Source: Synechococcus sp. WH 8016
GTDB lineage: Bacteria > Cyanobacteriota > Cyanobacteriia > PCC-6307 > Cyanobiaceae
Reading direction: 5' to 3'
DNA length: 64,000 bases
Assembly (NCBI RefSeq): GCF_000230675.1
Contig: NZ_AGIK01000003.1
Span: 186,001 to 250,000, forward strand
This document shows positions 1-9,591 of this stretch, one piece after another (within the stretch, counting starts at the first letter, position 1; each line of letters starts with the position of its first letter). The translations under genes and the position numbers were made by a program. The notes beneath the pieces were generated by a model, which did not search any database, was not told the origin of the DNA, and was given only the letters and a program-made list of their open reading frames with translations.

Positions 1-30
1 CCGCCCAAGATCACAAACCATCCAGCCCTG

Positions 31-738
31 GTGTTCCGTCCGGCCCAAGAACGCTTTCACAGTGTTTTGGACTGGCTCGATTCATGGCATAGCTTTTCCT
101 TTGCTGATCATCACGATCCCGACTGGATGGGATTCGGGCCTCTACGCGTCATCAATGACGACACGATTTCTGCAGGTCGGGGGTTTGGCATGCATCCCCA
201 TCGCGACATGGAGATCATCACGGTGATGATCGAAGGCGAGCTCCAACATCAGGATTCAGCCGGAAACAGCGGCGTCATTCAAGCTGGAGATGTGCAGCGG
301 ATGAGCGCCGGAACTGGAATCAGGCACAGCGAAATCAATGAAAGCGAACAAAGCTGCCGGTTGCTGCAGATCTGGATCGAACCCAGCCAGCAAGGACTCG
401 CGCCTGCCTATGAGCAACGCAGGATTGCCCTGACCGATCAAACATGGGTCCCAGTGCTGGATCCCCACAACCGAGAAGCCATGGCGATTGCGCGCCCGAT
501 TCAGCTCTGGCGCCTACGTCTTGCCCAAGGCAAAAGCATGCAACTGCCAGACCTCGCCTATCCCCAGGCCTGGCTTCAGATGATCAATGGGGCGATCTCG
601 ATCTCCGGAGCAAACGCTGCATCCCTATCAAACCTTGGCCGAGGCGATGGGCTTGGATTTGATCCAGCGCAAGCAGGCATCAACCAAATCCATTCCTCAG
701 ACAATCAAACCGACTTACTCCTATTTGGGCTGAGCTAA
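31..738 (+). CDS. Pirin family protein
   Basis: A 235-residue bicupin of the pirin family. The N-terminal cupin carries the expected metal ligands: His55 and His57 in the HPHRD motif, then His99 and Glu101 in an RHSE motif. Pirins bind iron or another divalent metal; some bacterial members oxidise quercetin, others act as redox cofactors, so the substrate here is unknown. The length is usual for short bacterial pirins. Translation starts at GTG 31. Because the window begins only 30 bases upstream, a slightly earlier start cannot be excluded. Confidence 0.9.
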   Translation: MFRPAQERFHSVLDWLDSWHSFSFADHHDPDWMGFGPLRVINDDTISAGRGFGMHPHRDMEIITVMIEGELQHQDSAGNSGVIQAGDVQRMSAGTGIRHSEINESEQSCRLLQIWIEPSQQGLAPAYEQRRIALTDQTWVPVLDPHNREAMAIARPIQLWRLRLAQGKSMQLPDLAYPQAWLQMINGAISISGANAASLSNLGRGDGLGFDPAQAGINQIHSSDNQTDLLLFGLS

Positions 739-961
739 TAGATCACTTACGGGTACACCAAACCCAAGACACTTGTTGTATCAATGCCATCAAAACGACT
801 CTCAGGACACGTCTTGGCAGGCCAGAGGCTGACCCAATTAGCCGAAAACAGTCAAATACTGACAATTGAAAAAAGAAATCTAAAGAGAATCAGCTGCTAG
901 CGCTTAATTTTATTTTTTTGCCTTGAAATGGTTTCGTTATCACCCAACAACCCCAGCTTCC

Positions 962-1168
962 ATGGGATTTCTTGGCGAACCACAATTCGCAGTGCGCTAC
1001 CGCGGATTCCTTTTAATGCAACAACCGAATAAAAGTTGGTTGGTTCGACCAGAACGAAGCCCGATGCGACTTCTTCCGTTTAGGACAGGTATCTGTTCGC
1101 TTGAGGATGCAAAATCTCTTGTCGATTGGAAGCTCGAAGCAGGATCGAACTTAATAGAAGTTGCTTAG
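962..1168 (+). CDS. Small conserved-looking hypothetical protein
   Basis: Unrecognised protein of 68 residues from ATG 962; the frame is open from a TTG at 923, giving 81 residues. No membrane segment or known motif. The sequence is rich in Arg and aromatic residues (SWLVRPERSPMRLLPF) and ends in a predicted helical segment. Its composition is that of real protein and no longer frame competes. Neither start has a clear Shine-Dalgarno sequence. ATG 962 is chosen because the segment from MGFLGEPQF looks like a natural N terminus. Confidence 0.55.
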   Translation: MGFLGEPQFAVRYRGFLLMQQPNKSWLVRPERSPMRLLPFRTGICSLEDAKSLVDWKLEAGSNLIEVA

Positions 1169-1192
1169 GAAGTTGCTTCGTTCAATAACTGT

Positions 1193-1462
1193 TTAAGCCG
1201 CTTGCGGAGGCGTGGGTGATCCATTGGGCTGCAAGGGCAACACCAACGTTGCCCAACGTTCTGGACGCTCTGGGCGAACTCGGCGGGAACGACGGACTCC
1301 AAAAGGAACACGCACCACATTGGTGCCCTCAATGACAAGGGTATGACCCCTGCCTAATGCTGCTTGCAAGCACTCGGGCAGATCAGGCAACTGAAGAGAC
1401 TCGCCTGATGCCGTGGGAGTGACAGCTCCTTGACCGTGAATGTTGGAAATGTCGCTGCTCAT
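1193..1462 (-). CDS. Hypothetical protein, 89 aa
   Basis: Small protein with no family I can name. The N-terminal third is polar and probably disordered. The middle (TLVIEGTNVVRVPFGV) has beta-strand character, followed by an Arg-rich stretch (RRSRRVRPERPERW) and a proline-rich tail. It lies just upstream of the gcvP 3' end on the same strand, but the gap and its independent composition do not tie it to glycine cleavage. Function unknown. Confidence 0.6.
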   Translation of the reverse strand: MSSDISNIHGQGAVTPTASGESLQLPDLPECLQAALGRGHTLVIEGTNVVRVPFGVRRSRRVRPERPERWATLVLPLQPNGSPTPPQAA

Positions 1463-1556
1463 GTTGTCTCCTGAGACGGAGCAATTGCCGATCAGTGTGC
1501 AAACAGGTCAGCATGCGTGAATGAAATCGAAACTTTTATTTCCGATTTCAATGAAC

Positions 1557-4493
1557 TTACCGCATTGCAACGGGTTCGGCCATCTCTTCAACGCTTGGAC
1601 AGGTGCAAATTAAATTTCGATCGCCAAAAGCGTTATCAATGCGTGCCACGGAAGGCCAAAACTTGTTGCTGGCTTGCGCGGGAAGCGGAAATGCAGCCTG
1701 CTGGCGGCTGTAAGGACGGTCCCAGCTCTCGGCTGTGACTGCAGCCAGCGTGTGCGGGGCACGGCGCAGGGGGTTGTTCTCCCGATCCATGGATCCGTCT
1801 TCGATCGCAGCGGCTTCAACGCGAATGGCAATCATCGCGTCGCAGAACCGATCCAGCTCTTCCAAACTCTCGCTTTCCGTGGGTTCCACCATCACCGTGC
1901 CCGCCACAGGCCAACTGACCGTTGGGGCGTGAAAGCCAAAGTCCATCAAGCGTTTCGCCAGATCATCCACTTCCAACCCAGCGGTTCGCTTGAGGCCCCG
2001 CAAATCAAGGATGCATTCATGGGCCACCAGCCCACTCTCCCCTCGAAACAACACGGGGTAGTGCGCATCCAAGCGACTCGCCAAATAGTTGGCGGAGAGA
2101 AGGGCAATGGCCGTGGCCTGACGCAGGCCAAAAGGACCCATCAAACGCAAATACATCCAGCTGATGGGCAAGATGCCAGCACTTCCCCACGGGGCCGCGG
2201 ACACAGCCTGGATCGCCTGCTCTCCACCACAGGCCATGAGCGGATGGCCGGGTAGGAACGGCAGCAGATGCGACGCCACCCCAATCGGTCCGACCCCTGG
2301 GCCACCACCACCGTGAGGGATGCAGAAGGTCTTGTGCAAATTCAGGTGGCAAACATCAGCCCCAAAAGAGCCAGGCCTGCAAAGCCCAACCTGCGCATTC
2401 AAATTGGCCCCATCGAGATAGACCTGACCTCCGTGCTCATGCACGAGCGCACAAATTTCGCGAATACGAACCTCGAACACGCCGTGCGTTGAGGGATAGG
2501 TGACCATCAAGGCCGCGAGGGATTCGCTGTGTTGCTCCGCTTTGGAGCGCAGATCCTCCACATCCACATTGCCCTCGTCATCGCAAGCCACCGGCACCAC
2601 ACGCATGCCCGCCATCACGGCGCTAGCTGGATTCGTGCCATGGGCACTCGTGGGAATCAAGCAAACATTTCTGGAGGCTTCGCCCCGGGAGCGATGCCAG
2701 GCACGAATCACCAGCAGCCCTGCATATTCGCCCTGCGATCCGGCATTGGGCTGGAGCGACACACCAGCGAAACCGGTGAGTGCCGCCAACCAAGTGGCGA
2801 GGTCCTGAACCATACGCTGGGAACCCTGCTGCTGATCGAGCGGTGCGAAGGGATGCATCGCGGCGAACTCTCGCCAGCTCACAGGAACAAGTTCTGAAGC
2901 CGCATTGAGTTTCATGGTGCAGCTTCCCAGGGGGATCATTCCGTGCACCAAAGAAAGATCCTTGCTGACCAAGCGCTGGATGTAGCGCATCAGCTCGGTT
3001 TCGCTGTGGTAGCGGTGAAACACCGACTGTTGAAGCCAGGGCGCTCGGCGACAGGGAACGCCACTCAAAGATGCGTCGCTGCTCAGCGCATCCAGATTCG
3101 ATGGGATAGGAGCCTCCACCGCTTGCGCCAACACCGCAATCAGACGATGGATCTCGTCTGAATCGGAGAGTTCATCCAGGCTGACTCCAAAGCCCTGAGC
3201 CGTCTCGACGGAAGCTCCATCCGGCAAGACCCGCAAATTGATGCCCTCCCGTGCTGCCAGGCGATGGACCTGGGGAGCCATCGATCCGTAGACATCAAAA
3301 CTGTCAAAGCGAGGCGACGCCTCAAGCGAATAGCCCAAATGACGCACCGCCTCCTCGAGCTGAAGCCGCAGGGCCACAAGCTTGTGAGCCATCGCCTCCA
3401 GCCCTTCCGGGCCGTGATGAATGGCATAAAACGACGCCATCACAGCCAGCAGCACTTGGGCCGTACAAATGTTGCTCGTGGCTTTGTCGCGTCGAATGTG
3501 CTGCTCGCGGGTCTGCAAGGCCAACCGAAACGCTGGCTGGCCATCCGCATCGCGAGACTGGCCCACAATCCGGCCGGGCACCTGGCGGCGAAACGCATCG
3601 CGGGTGGCAAAAAACGCGGCATGGGGGCCGCCTCCGCCCATCGGCACACCAAAACGCTGGGTGCTGCCAACAGCGATGTCGGCACCGAGCTCACCAACCG
3701 GTGCAAGCAACACTTGGGCAAGAGGGTCCACCGCCACGGTGACAAGGGCACCGCTGTCATGGGCAGCAGCGATGCAGGTGGATGGATCCCAAAGTCGCCC
3801 ACAACGACCTGGCAGTTGAAGCAAAACTCCAAAAACGTCGTCACCCCAGCGGAACGCCTCGGGCTCCACCACCTCCAGCTCCACCCCAATGGGAAGGGCC
3901 CTGGTTTGCAAAACGGCCAAGGTCTGGGGCAACACAGCGGCGTCCACCAGAAAGCGCTTGGCCTCCGGCCGGCGACAGGCGGCCAAGCTCAGGCCCATCG
4001 CTTCTGCAGCAGCCGTGCCTTCATCGAGCAGCGAGGCGTTGGCGATCGGTAAGCCCGTGAGCTCGCTGATCAGGGTTTGGAAGTTGAACAGCGCTTCCAG
4101 GCGGCCCTGGGCGATCTCCGCTTGATAAGGGGTATAAGCCGTGTACCAGGAGGGGTTTTCCAACACCTGACGTTGAATCACCGCTGGCGTGACGGTGTCG
4201 TAGTAGCCAAGGCCAATCAGCGATCGGCGCACCTGATTGGCATCTGCTAAGCCACGGAGCTCCGCCAATGCACTGGCTTCCGTGCACCCACGGGGAAGGG
4301 TCTCAACAGGAGGCAGGGAATCAAAAATATTGGCCGGAACAACGGCACGTAAAAAAGTATCGAGATCACTAAACCCCAGCTCCTTCAACATCCGCTGTTG
4401 CGCTTGCTCACCAGGTCCGATGTGCCGACTTACGAACGGAGACAGTGGCTCAGCCACCGACGCGTCAGACACACGCTGTTCAAGCAAGGTCAA
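1557..4493 (-). CDS. gcvP: Glycine dehydrogenase (decarboxylating), P protein
   Basis: Full-length 978-residue P protein of the glycine cleavage system. It decarboxylates glycine with pyridoxal phosphate and passes the aminomethyl group to lipoylated GcvH. Two homologous halves are visible; the PLP lysine is about Lys721 in LNLHKTF, followed by the glycine-rich loop IPHGGGGPG. The start is TTG 4493, placing SRHIGP near residue 23 as usual for the family. gcvH lies directly upstream on the same strand. In cyanobacteria this complex processes photorespiratory glycine and supplies one-carbon units. gcvT is about 40 kb away. Confidence 0.98.
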   Translation of the reverse strand: MTLLEQRVSDASVAEPLSPFVSRHIGPGEQAQQRMLKELGFSDLDTFLRAVVPANIFDSLPPVETLPRGCTEASALAELRGLADANQVRRSLIGLGYYDTVTPAVIQRQVLENPSWYTAYTPYQAEIAQGRLEALFNFQTLISELTGLPIANASLLDEGTAAAEAMGLSLAACRRPEAKRFLVDAAVLPQTLAVLQTRALPIGVELEVVEPEAFRWGDDVFGVLLQLPGRCGRLWDPSTCIAAAHDSGALVTVAVDPLAQVLLAPVGELGADIAVGSTQRFGVPMGGGGPHAAFFATRDAFRRQVPGRIVGQSRDADGQPAFRLALQTREQHIRRDKATSNICTAQVLLAVMASFYAIHHGPEGLEAMAHKLVALRLQLEEAVRHLGYSLEASPRFDSFDVYGSMAPQVHRLAAREGINLRVLPDGASVETAQGFGVSLDELSDSDEIHRLIAVLAQAVEAPIPSNLDALSSDASLSGVPCRRAPWLQQSVFHRYHSETELMRYIQRLVSKDLSLVHGMIPLGSCTMKLNAASELVPVSWREFAAMHPFAPLDQQQGSQRMVQDLATWLAALTGFAGVSLQPNAGSQGEYAGLLVIRAWHRSRGEASRNVCLIPTSAHGTNPASAVMAGMRVVPVACDDEGNVDVEDLRSKAEQHSESLAALMVTYPSTHGVFEVRIREICALVHEHGGQVYLDGANLNAQVGLCRPGSFGADVCHLNLHKTFCIPHGGGGPGVGPIGVASHLLPFLPGHPLMACGGEQAIQAVSAAPWGSAGILPISWMYLRLMGPFGLRQATAIALLSANYLASRLDAHYPVLFRGESGLVAHECILDLRGLKRTAGLEVDDLAKRLMDFGFHAPTVSWPVAGTVMVEPTESESLEELDRFCDAMIAIRVEAAAIEDGSMDRENNPLRRAPHTLAAVTAESWDRPYSRQQAAFPLPAQASNKFWPSVARIDNAFGDRNLICTCPSVEEMAEPVAMR

Positions 4494-4561
4494 AAGGCCG
4501 GTTGCGATGACAGCGACTGTAAGGAAGTCCCCGCCGCATTGACGGCCTGATCAAGCTTCAG

Positions 4562-4951
4562 TTACGCAGCCGCCACCTTGGCGCTGTAAGTCGCTGAATC
4601 CATCAACTCCTCCATCTGGGAAGGCTCTGATGGGCGAATGACCAAAAGCCAACCCTCCCCATGAGGATCGTTCTGAAGCTCCTCAGGATTGCCCAACACC
4701 GCTTCATTGCGCTGAACCACTTCGCCCGTGATCGGCGCGTACATCTCTTCAACGGCCTTCACCGATTCCACAGTTCCAAAGCTGGTTCCGCGGCTGAGCT
4801 CAGACCCCACCTCAGGCAGATCCACGAACACGATGTCGCCTAGCTGATCCACGGCATAGGCGCTGAGCCCAACCCGCATGAGCTCCGCTTCTTGACGAAC
4901 GTATTCATGGCTGTCGGCGAACCGAAACTGATCGGGAAAGTCGAAGGCCAT
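4562..4951 (-). CDS. gcvH: Glycine cleavage system H protein
   Basis: 129-residue lipoyl carrier protein. The lipoylation site is Lys65 in the motif VESVKAVEEM, with the conserved downstream YAPITGEV beta-hairpin. It shuttles the aminomethyl intermediate from GcvP to GcvT and the reduced dithiol to the L protein. It is transcribed leftward toward gcvP, 68 bases away, almost certainly as one transcript. The upstream PLP lyase gene ends 20 bases away and may be part of the same unit. Confidence 0.97.
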   Translation of the reverse strand: MAFDFPDQFRFADSHEYVRQEAELMRVGLSAYAVDQLGDIVFVDLPEVGSELSRGTSFGTVESVKAVEEMYAPITGEVVQRNEAVLGNPEELQNDPHGEGWLLVIRPSEPSQMEELMDSATYSAKVAAA

Positions 4952-4971
4952 CGGGCCACGAGATGCGGTTA

Positions 4972-6276
4972 TTAGCCAGTCTGCGCCAGATCAACCCAAC
5001 CTGCCGTCAACAACGCGGCAAGGGCCCTGATCAGAGCCAGCTCTACATGGGCGCGATGGGTTCCCCCCTGCACATAAAGATTGAAAGGTTCTCGCAGGGG
5101 AGCATCCGCAGAAAATTCACTGGTGCTGCCATCGATGAAGGTGCCGCCAGCCATCACCAAATCACTGGCGTAACCAGGCATCGGCGCAGGCACCGGGTCG
5201 AGATAGGAGCCCACGGGTGAGATCCCCTGGAAAGCCCGACAAATCAATTTCAAGGCGTCTGGGTCTCCGATCTGCACCGCCTGAATGAGATCACTTCGGG
5301 GCTCCCCTGCAGAGGGCTGCACGGAATAGCCAAGATCAGCGAACACAGCCGCCACCAAATCAGCCCCAATCAAGGCTTCCGCCACCATCTGCGGAGCGAG
5401 AAATAAGCCCTGCAACAGCAGGCGATGCAGGTCAAAACCACTTCCGCCCTCGCTGCCAATTCCTGGAGCGGTCAGCCTGCAGCACGCCTGTTCCACCAAC
5501 GAGGCCCGCCCTGCCACGTACCCGCCAGCGGGAGCGATCGTGCCACCGAGATTCTTAATCAGCGAACCGGCCACCAGATCGGCACCGACCTCCGGTGGCT
5601 CCCGCTCCTCCACCAACTCTCCATAACAGTTATCTACGAAACACACGCAATCGGGCTGGCGGGCATGAATGCGCTCACAGAGGCGGCCGATCGTGTCGAT
5701 CGAGAGCGATGGGCGCCAGCTATATCCGCAGCTGCGCTGAATCAACACCAGCCGGCGGGGTGTTTCTAGAGCCGCATCCAAGGCCGCCTCATCGACCGCT
5801 CCAGAGTCGAGCAGGGGAAGTTCGTCGTACTGCACGCCAAAGTCCCGCAGAGACCCCTGCCCCTCTCCCCTTAAACCAATCACTTCTTCAAGGGTGTCGT
5901 AGGGGCGACCAGTGATCGAAAGCATCCGCTCTCCAGGGCGCAACACCCCAAACAGAGCAGCCGCAATGGCATGGGTGCCACTCACAAATTGAAGTCTCAC
6001 CGCCGCGGCTTCGGCACCAAGCACCCTGGCAAAGACACGATCGAGCACCTCTCGTCCCTGATCGCCATGGCCATAGCCGCTCACAGACGCGAAATGCTGC
6101 GTCCCAACGCGCTCAGCAGCGAAGGCATTCAGCACCTTTTCCAAGCGAACCGACACGCCTGCCGTGCGCTGCTCTGCCATGGGCTTGAGCTGATCTCGCG
6201 CTTGGCGAATGCGCGCTCTCGCCCACGCTTCAGCGGTCTTTAGCCCCATCACGTCATTCGCAGGATTTGAACCCAT
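4972..6276 (-). CDS. Methionine gamma-lyase family / aluminium-resistance-like PLP protein
   Basis: 434-residue fold-type I PLP enzyme of the family often labelled 'aluminum resistance protein', related to cystathionine and methionine gamma-lyases. The likely PLP lysine is Lys241 in GSLIKNLGG; other marks are SGTHAIAAALF near residue 99 and FVDNCYGE near 213. The true substrate is not established for cyanobacterial members, so sulfur amino-acid lyase activity is only a family-level inference. It immediately precedes gcvH-gcvP on the same strand. A later ATG at residue 10 is possible. Confidence 0.85.
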   Translation of the reverse strand: MGSNPANDVMGLKTAEAWARARIRQARDQLKPMAEQRTAGVSVRLEKVLNAFAAERVGTQHFASVSGYGHGDQGREVLDRVFARVLGAEAAAVRLQFVSGTHAIAAALFGVLRPGERMLSITGRPYDTLEEVIGLRGEGQGSLRDFGVQYDELPLLDSGAVDEAALDAALETPRRLVLIQRSCGYSWRPSLSIDTIGRLCERIHARQPDCVCFVDNCYGELVEEREPPEVGADLVAGSLIKNLGGTIAPAGGYVAGRASLVEQACCRLTAPGIGSEGGSGFDLHRLLLQGLFLAPQMVAEALIGADLVAAVFADLGYSVQPSAGEPRSDLIQAVQIGDPDALKLICRAFQGISPVGSYLDPVPAPMPGYASDLVMAGGTFIDGSTSEFSADAPLREPFNLYVQGGTHRAHVELALIRALAALLTAGWVDLAQTG

Positions 6277-6392
6277 CGCTTCTTATTCGCACTTTTTGTG
6301 CTGAGTTCTTTTACATTCGCATCTTCCAACCGACTCAAAATTCGCCGACTTCTGGTCGTCTGAATCCCTAGATCCGGTGCAAGGAGACTCTT

Positions 6393-7304
6393 TTGGTCAC
6401 ATCCACCCAGGCTGACGCCAACACCAAACGCGAGCTGCGCATGCGCGCAGCCGTGATGGCGCCGCGTCAGACGCTCCCCTCACAACAACGCCGCCTCAAA
6501 GGTGGAACCACCAGCTTCATGGTGGTCATCCACGTGCTGGCAACAGTGGCCTTACTCCCACGCTTTTGGAGCTGGCAGGGTCTGGTTGCCTTCGGCGTTC
6601 TGTACTGGATGACCGTGCTTGGCGTGACCCTGGGCCTGCATCGGCTTGTGGCGCACCGCAGCTTTGAAGTGCCCGGTTGGCTGGAACGGGTTCTCGTGGT
6701 GATGGGCACCCTGGCCTGCCAGAGCGGACCGATCGATTGGGTGGCGTTGCATCGCCACCATCACCGCTTTTCCGATCAGCCCAATGATCATCACGATGCG
6801 GGGCGGGGCCTTTGGTGGAGCCACAGCGAATGGATGCTCCATGACATCCCGGCTTTAAAAGAGAAGCATCGCTATGCGGGCGATCTGCTGAGTGATCGTT
6901 TCTATGTCTGGCTTGACCGCTGGTTCCTCTTGCTCCAAATCCCCCTGGGGTTAGCTCTGTATTGGTATGGAGAGGCTGCAGGCGTGCACGGTGGTGGCGT
7001 CGGCCTCGTTCTCTGGGCCATCCCTTTGCGTCTTGCCGTTGTGTATCACGTGACTTGGCTTGTGAATTCCGCCACGCACGCGTTTGGCTACCGGAACTTC
7101 AACAGCCCTGATCTGTCACGCAACTGCTGGTGGGTGGCGGTGCTCTCCTTTGGAGAGGGCTGGCATAACAATCACCATGCCTATCCAGATAGCGCCCGCC
7201 ATGGCTTGCGCTGGTTCGAATTCGACATCACCTGGATGCACATCCGACTGCTGCGCAAACTCGGACTCACCCGCAAAGTGCGACAAGCCCGCTACTCCGG
7301 CTGA
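6393..7304 (+). CDS. Acyl-lipid delta-9-type fatty acid desaturase (paralogue 1)
   Basis: 303-residue membrane di-iron desaturase. Three histidine boxes are present: HRLVAH at 83-88, HRHHH at 120-124 and HNNHH at 258-262, with four hydrophobic segments around them. Such enzymes put a double bond at C9 of membrane-lipid acyl chains using ferredoxin, and adjust membrane fluidity to temperature and light. Translation starts at TTG 6393, supported by AAGGAG at 6381-6386 with six-base spacing. The 3' end overlaps the convergent HTH-like gene by 13 bases. A close paralogue lies at 8096. Confidence 0.93.
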   Translation: MVTSTQADANTKRELRMRAAVMAPRQTLPSQQRRLKGGTTSFMVVIHVLATVALLPRFWSWQGLVAFGVLYWMTVLGVTLGLHRLVAHRSFEVPGWLERVLVVMGTLACQSGPIDWVALHRHHHRFSDQPNDHHDAGRGLWWSHSEWMLHDIPALKEKHRYAGDLLSDRFYVWLDRWFLLLQIPLGLALYWYGEAAGVHGGGVGLVLWAIPLRLAVVYHVTWLVNSATHAFGYRNFNSPDLSRNCWWVAVLSFGEGWHNNHHAYPDSARHGLRWFEFDITWMHIRLLRKLGLTRKVRQARYSG

Positions 7305-8044
7305 TCGTCGCGGGTTGACTGGCTGGGGAGACGGCGACGCAATTCCTCTAGGAATGCGGCTGGCGTCTTCCCGTTTTGACCATCCAGAGCGAGGTAGGTG
7401 GCGTGGAGATCGAGAAACTCCCCATCAAGCTCCTCGGCTGAGTAATCACGCAATCCCGCCATAACGGCGGCGAAGCGTTCACGGCGTTGGCTTTTTCCGA
7501 CTGGATAGGCGCTCATCAACTGATCGCGACACTTACGCCATGACTGCCCTCTGCAGAGAGAATCTGCAAGCGCTGCACTTAAGGCGGCCGCCTCCACAGG
7601 ATCAATGCGCCAATCAAAACCCGGTGGCAACGGGGCAAGGCCGACAAAGATCTCCAACAACTCCCCTGCTCCGAGCGGCGTGCCGTTGGCGCTGACAACA
7701 GGCACCGCGCTCACCTTGAGCACCTTGAGCAGATCGGGATGCACCTCAGCGAGATGCTCTTGGATCGGATCCAAGCCTGCGTTGAGGATCGCGTTGGCTT
7801 GCCCGAGGGCCAGGAACACCTCGGGACCGGGAGAGGCGAGCTTGCCGTTGCGCAGGTTCGAAATTTGGGAGTTGTGAACACGGCCGAGATCGAGAGCATC
7901 CGCGAGGGCGGGCAACACCTTGTGAGACCAGCCATTGCGCTCATGCCAGACATGGATCAAGTGCGCCATCGCCCGACGGCCCTCGTCGAGCCGATCCCGG
8001 TAACCCTTGGTCACATGATCAGAAACAACTTCCTCCTTTGTCAC
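7292..8044 (-). CDS. HTH-like hypothetical protein between two desaturases
   Basis: 250-residue protein of unknown function. Residues about 35-75 (ALADALDLGRVHNSQISNLRNGKL) resemble a lambda-repressor-type helix-turn-helix, which suggests DNA binding. The rest is largely helical, with no membrane span. Start GTG 8044 has AAGGA ten bases upstream. It runs opposite to both desaturase genes: its 3' end overlaps the first, and it shares a 51-base divergent promoter region with the second. A regulator of desaturase expression is an inference from that arrangement only. Confidence 0.75.
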   Translation of the reverse strand: MTKEEVVSDHVTKGYRDRLDEGRRAMAHLIHVWHERNGWSHKVLPALADALDLGRVHNSQISNLRNGKLASPGPEVFLALGQANAILNAGLDPIQEHLAEVHPDLLKVLKVSAVPVVSANGTPLGAGELLEIFVGLAPLPPGFDWRIDPVEAAALSAALADSLCRGQSWRKCRDQLMSAYPVGKSQRRERFAAVMAGLRDYSAEELDGEFLDLHATYLALDGQNGKTPAAFLEELRRRLPSQSTRDDQPE

Positions 8045-8095
8045 TTGATACGGATCCTTATTAGGTGTAGCTTATGGACATCAAGCGGATTAGGC

Positions 8096-9028
8096 ATGGT
8101 TTCAAGCACGATCAGAACCCCTTCGCCGCCCAGTCGGCCGGCAGCTTCGCACCTGGCAGCGGCTCAAGCAAGGCTTCTTCATCGTCCACGCAAGGGCGAA
8201 CCGGCAAACAGCCCTAAAAATCACCAGCATTCCGTCACGATTGGATTCATGATCGTGATCCACGCCCTCGCAGTTGTGGCCCTCCTGCCTGGCTTCTGGA
8301 GCTGGCCTGCGGTCACCAGCCTGCTGGTGCTGTACTGGGTCACAGCCTGCCTCGGCGTCACCCTTGGCTATCACCGCCTTTTAACGCACCGATCCTTCCG
8401 CCTACCCACTTGGCTAGAACGATTTTTTGCCACCTGCGGGGCCCTGAGCTGCCAACACGGCCCCATCGATTGGGTGGGGCTGCACCGGCATCACCACAAG
8501 TTTTCCGATACGGATGCAGATCATCACAACAGTCATCGCGGCTTCTGGTGGAGCCACATGGGTTGGATGTTTCACCCGATCGAAGCCATGCCTGCGGTGC
8601 CTCGTCTCACCGGCGATCTCGCAAGCGATCCCTATTACCGCTGGCTGAATGCCCACTTCCTCTGGCTCCAGCTCCCCCTTGGCTTGCTGTTGTTCTGGCT
8701 CGGCACCGCCACAGGTGCCGGCGGTTGGGCCTTGGTGTTGTGGGGCATTCCCTTGCGCTTGGTGGTCGTTTATCACGTCACCTGGCTGGTCAACTCCGCC
8801 ACCCATTGCTGGGGCAACGTTGTCTTCGACAGCGGTGACGCATCACGCAACAACAAGTGGGTGGCGGCACTGACCTTCGGCGAGGGCTGGCACAACAATC
8901 ACCACGCTTTCCCCCATTCCGCACGCCATGGCATGCAACCGGGTCAGATCGATCTCACTTGGGAACACATCCGCCTGATGCGCGCCTTAGGGCTCGCAAC
9001 CAAGGTGCGCCTACCGGTCGCGTCGTAA
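8096..9028 (+). CDS. Acyl-lipid delta-9-type fatty acid desaturase (paralogue 2)
   Basis: 310-residue desaturase closely related to the one at 6393. It has the same boxes (HRLLTH, HRHHH, HNNHH), the same PIDWVGLHRHHH and FGEGWHNNHHAFP blocks, and a similar hydrophobic layout. The frame is open upstream to 7739, but that extension is the antisense of the HTH-like gene and does not look like desaturase sequence. ATG 8096 is therefore taken as the start. The two paralogues probably arose by local duplication and may differ in lipid position or conditions of use. Confidence 0.9.
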   Translation: MVSSTIRTPSPPSRPAASHLAAAQARLLHRPRKGEPANSPKNHQHSVTIGFMIVIHALAVVALLPGFWSWPAVTSLLVLYWVTACLGVTLGYHRLLTHRSFRLPTWLERFFATCGALSCQHGPIDWVGLHRHHHKFSDTDADHHNSHRGFWWSHMGWMFHPIEAMPAVPRLTGDLASDPYYRWLNAHFLWLQLPLGLLLFWLGTATGAGGWALVLWGIPLRLVVVYHVTWLVNSATHCWGNVVFDSGDASRNNKWVAALTFGEGWHNNHHAFPHSARHGMQPGQIDLTWEHIRLMRALGLATKVRLPVAS

Positions 9029-9070
9029 ACTTCGCAATCGCTTCTCATCGTCAACCTCTTCTAAATCGCC

Positions 9071-9529
9071 ATGGCCAAGCGCGTACAAGTCGTACTCAAT
9101 GAGGACATCCTCAGCCTGGGCCGTAATGGCGATCTGGTTGATGTGGCACCCGGATACGCCCGCAACTTCCTGCTTCCCTTCGGAAAAGCTGTTCCCGTCA
9201 CCCCCGCGGTGATGAAGCAGGTGGAGCACCGCAGGGCCAAGGAGGCCGAGCGCCAAGCCACCCTCAAGCAGGATGCTGTGGCATTCCGCACCGCTCTCGA
9301 CACGATCGGACGGTTCACCGTGAAGAAGCAAACCGGCGGAGACGACGTGCTGTTTGGCACCGTGACCAATGGCGATGTTGCCGAAGCGATCGAAGCAGCC
9401 ACCAAGAAAGAAGTGGATCGCCGCGATATCACTGTTCCCGATATCCACCGCACAGGCTCCTACAAGGTGCAGGTGAAGCTGCACAGCGAAGTCACAGCAG
9501 AAATCAACCTCGAAGTCGTCAGTTATTGA
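9071..9529 (+). CDS. rplI: 50S ribosomal protein L9
   Basis: 152-residue L9. The N-terminal domain opens with [21 protein letters not shown] and [13 protein letters not shown], followed by the long connecting helix and a C-terminal domain. L9 binds 23S rRNA and stabilises the L1 region. The gene is followed by dnaB, an order common in bacteria. Start ATG 9071 matches the usual length. Confidence 0.98.
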   Translation: MAKRVQVVLNEDILSLGRNGDLVDVAPGYARNFLLPFGKAVPVTPAVMKQVEHRRAKEAERQATLKQDAVAFRTALDTIGRFTVKKQTGGDDVLFGTVTNGDVAEAIEAATKKEVDRRDITVPDIHRTGSYKVQVKLHSEVTAEINLEVVSY

Positions 9530-9591
9530 TTTCTGGCATCGCCGTCACGGCCAGCCAGAGTGTGGTCACTTAACGGCGCCAATTCACTGCC

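Noticed and set aside
1674-2255. 193-residue plus-strand frame inside gcvP
   Set aside because: It lies entirely antisense to a clear full-length gcvP, and its composition is that of a shadow frame.
7739-8095. N-terminal extension of desaturase 2
   Set aside because: It is the antisense of the HTH-like gene and has no resemblance to desaturase sequence.
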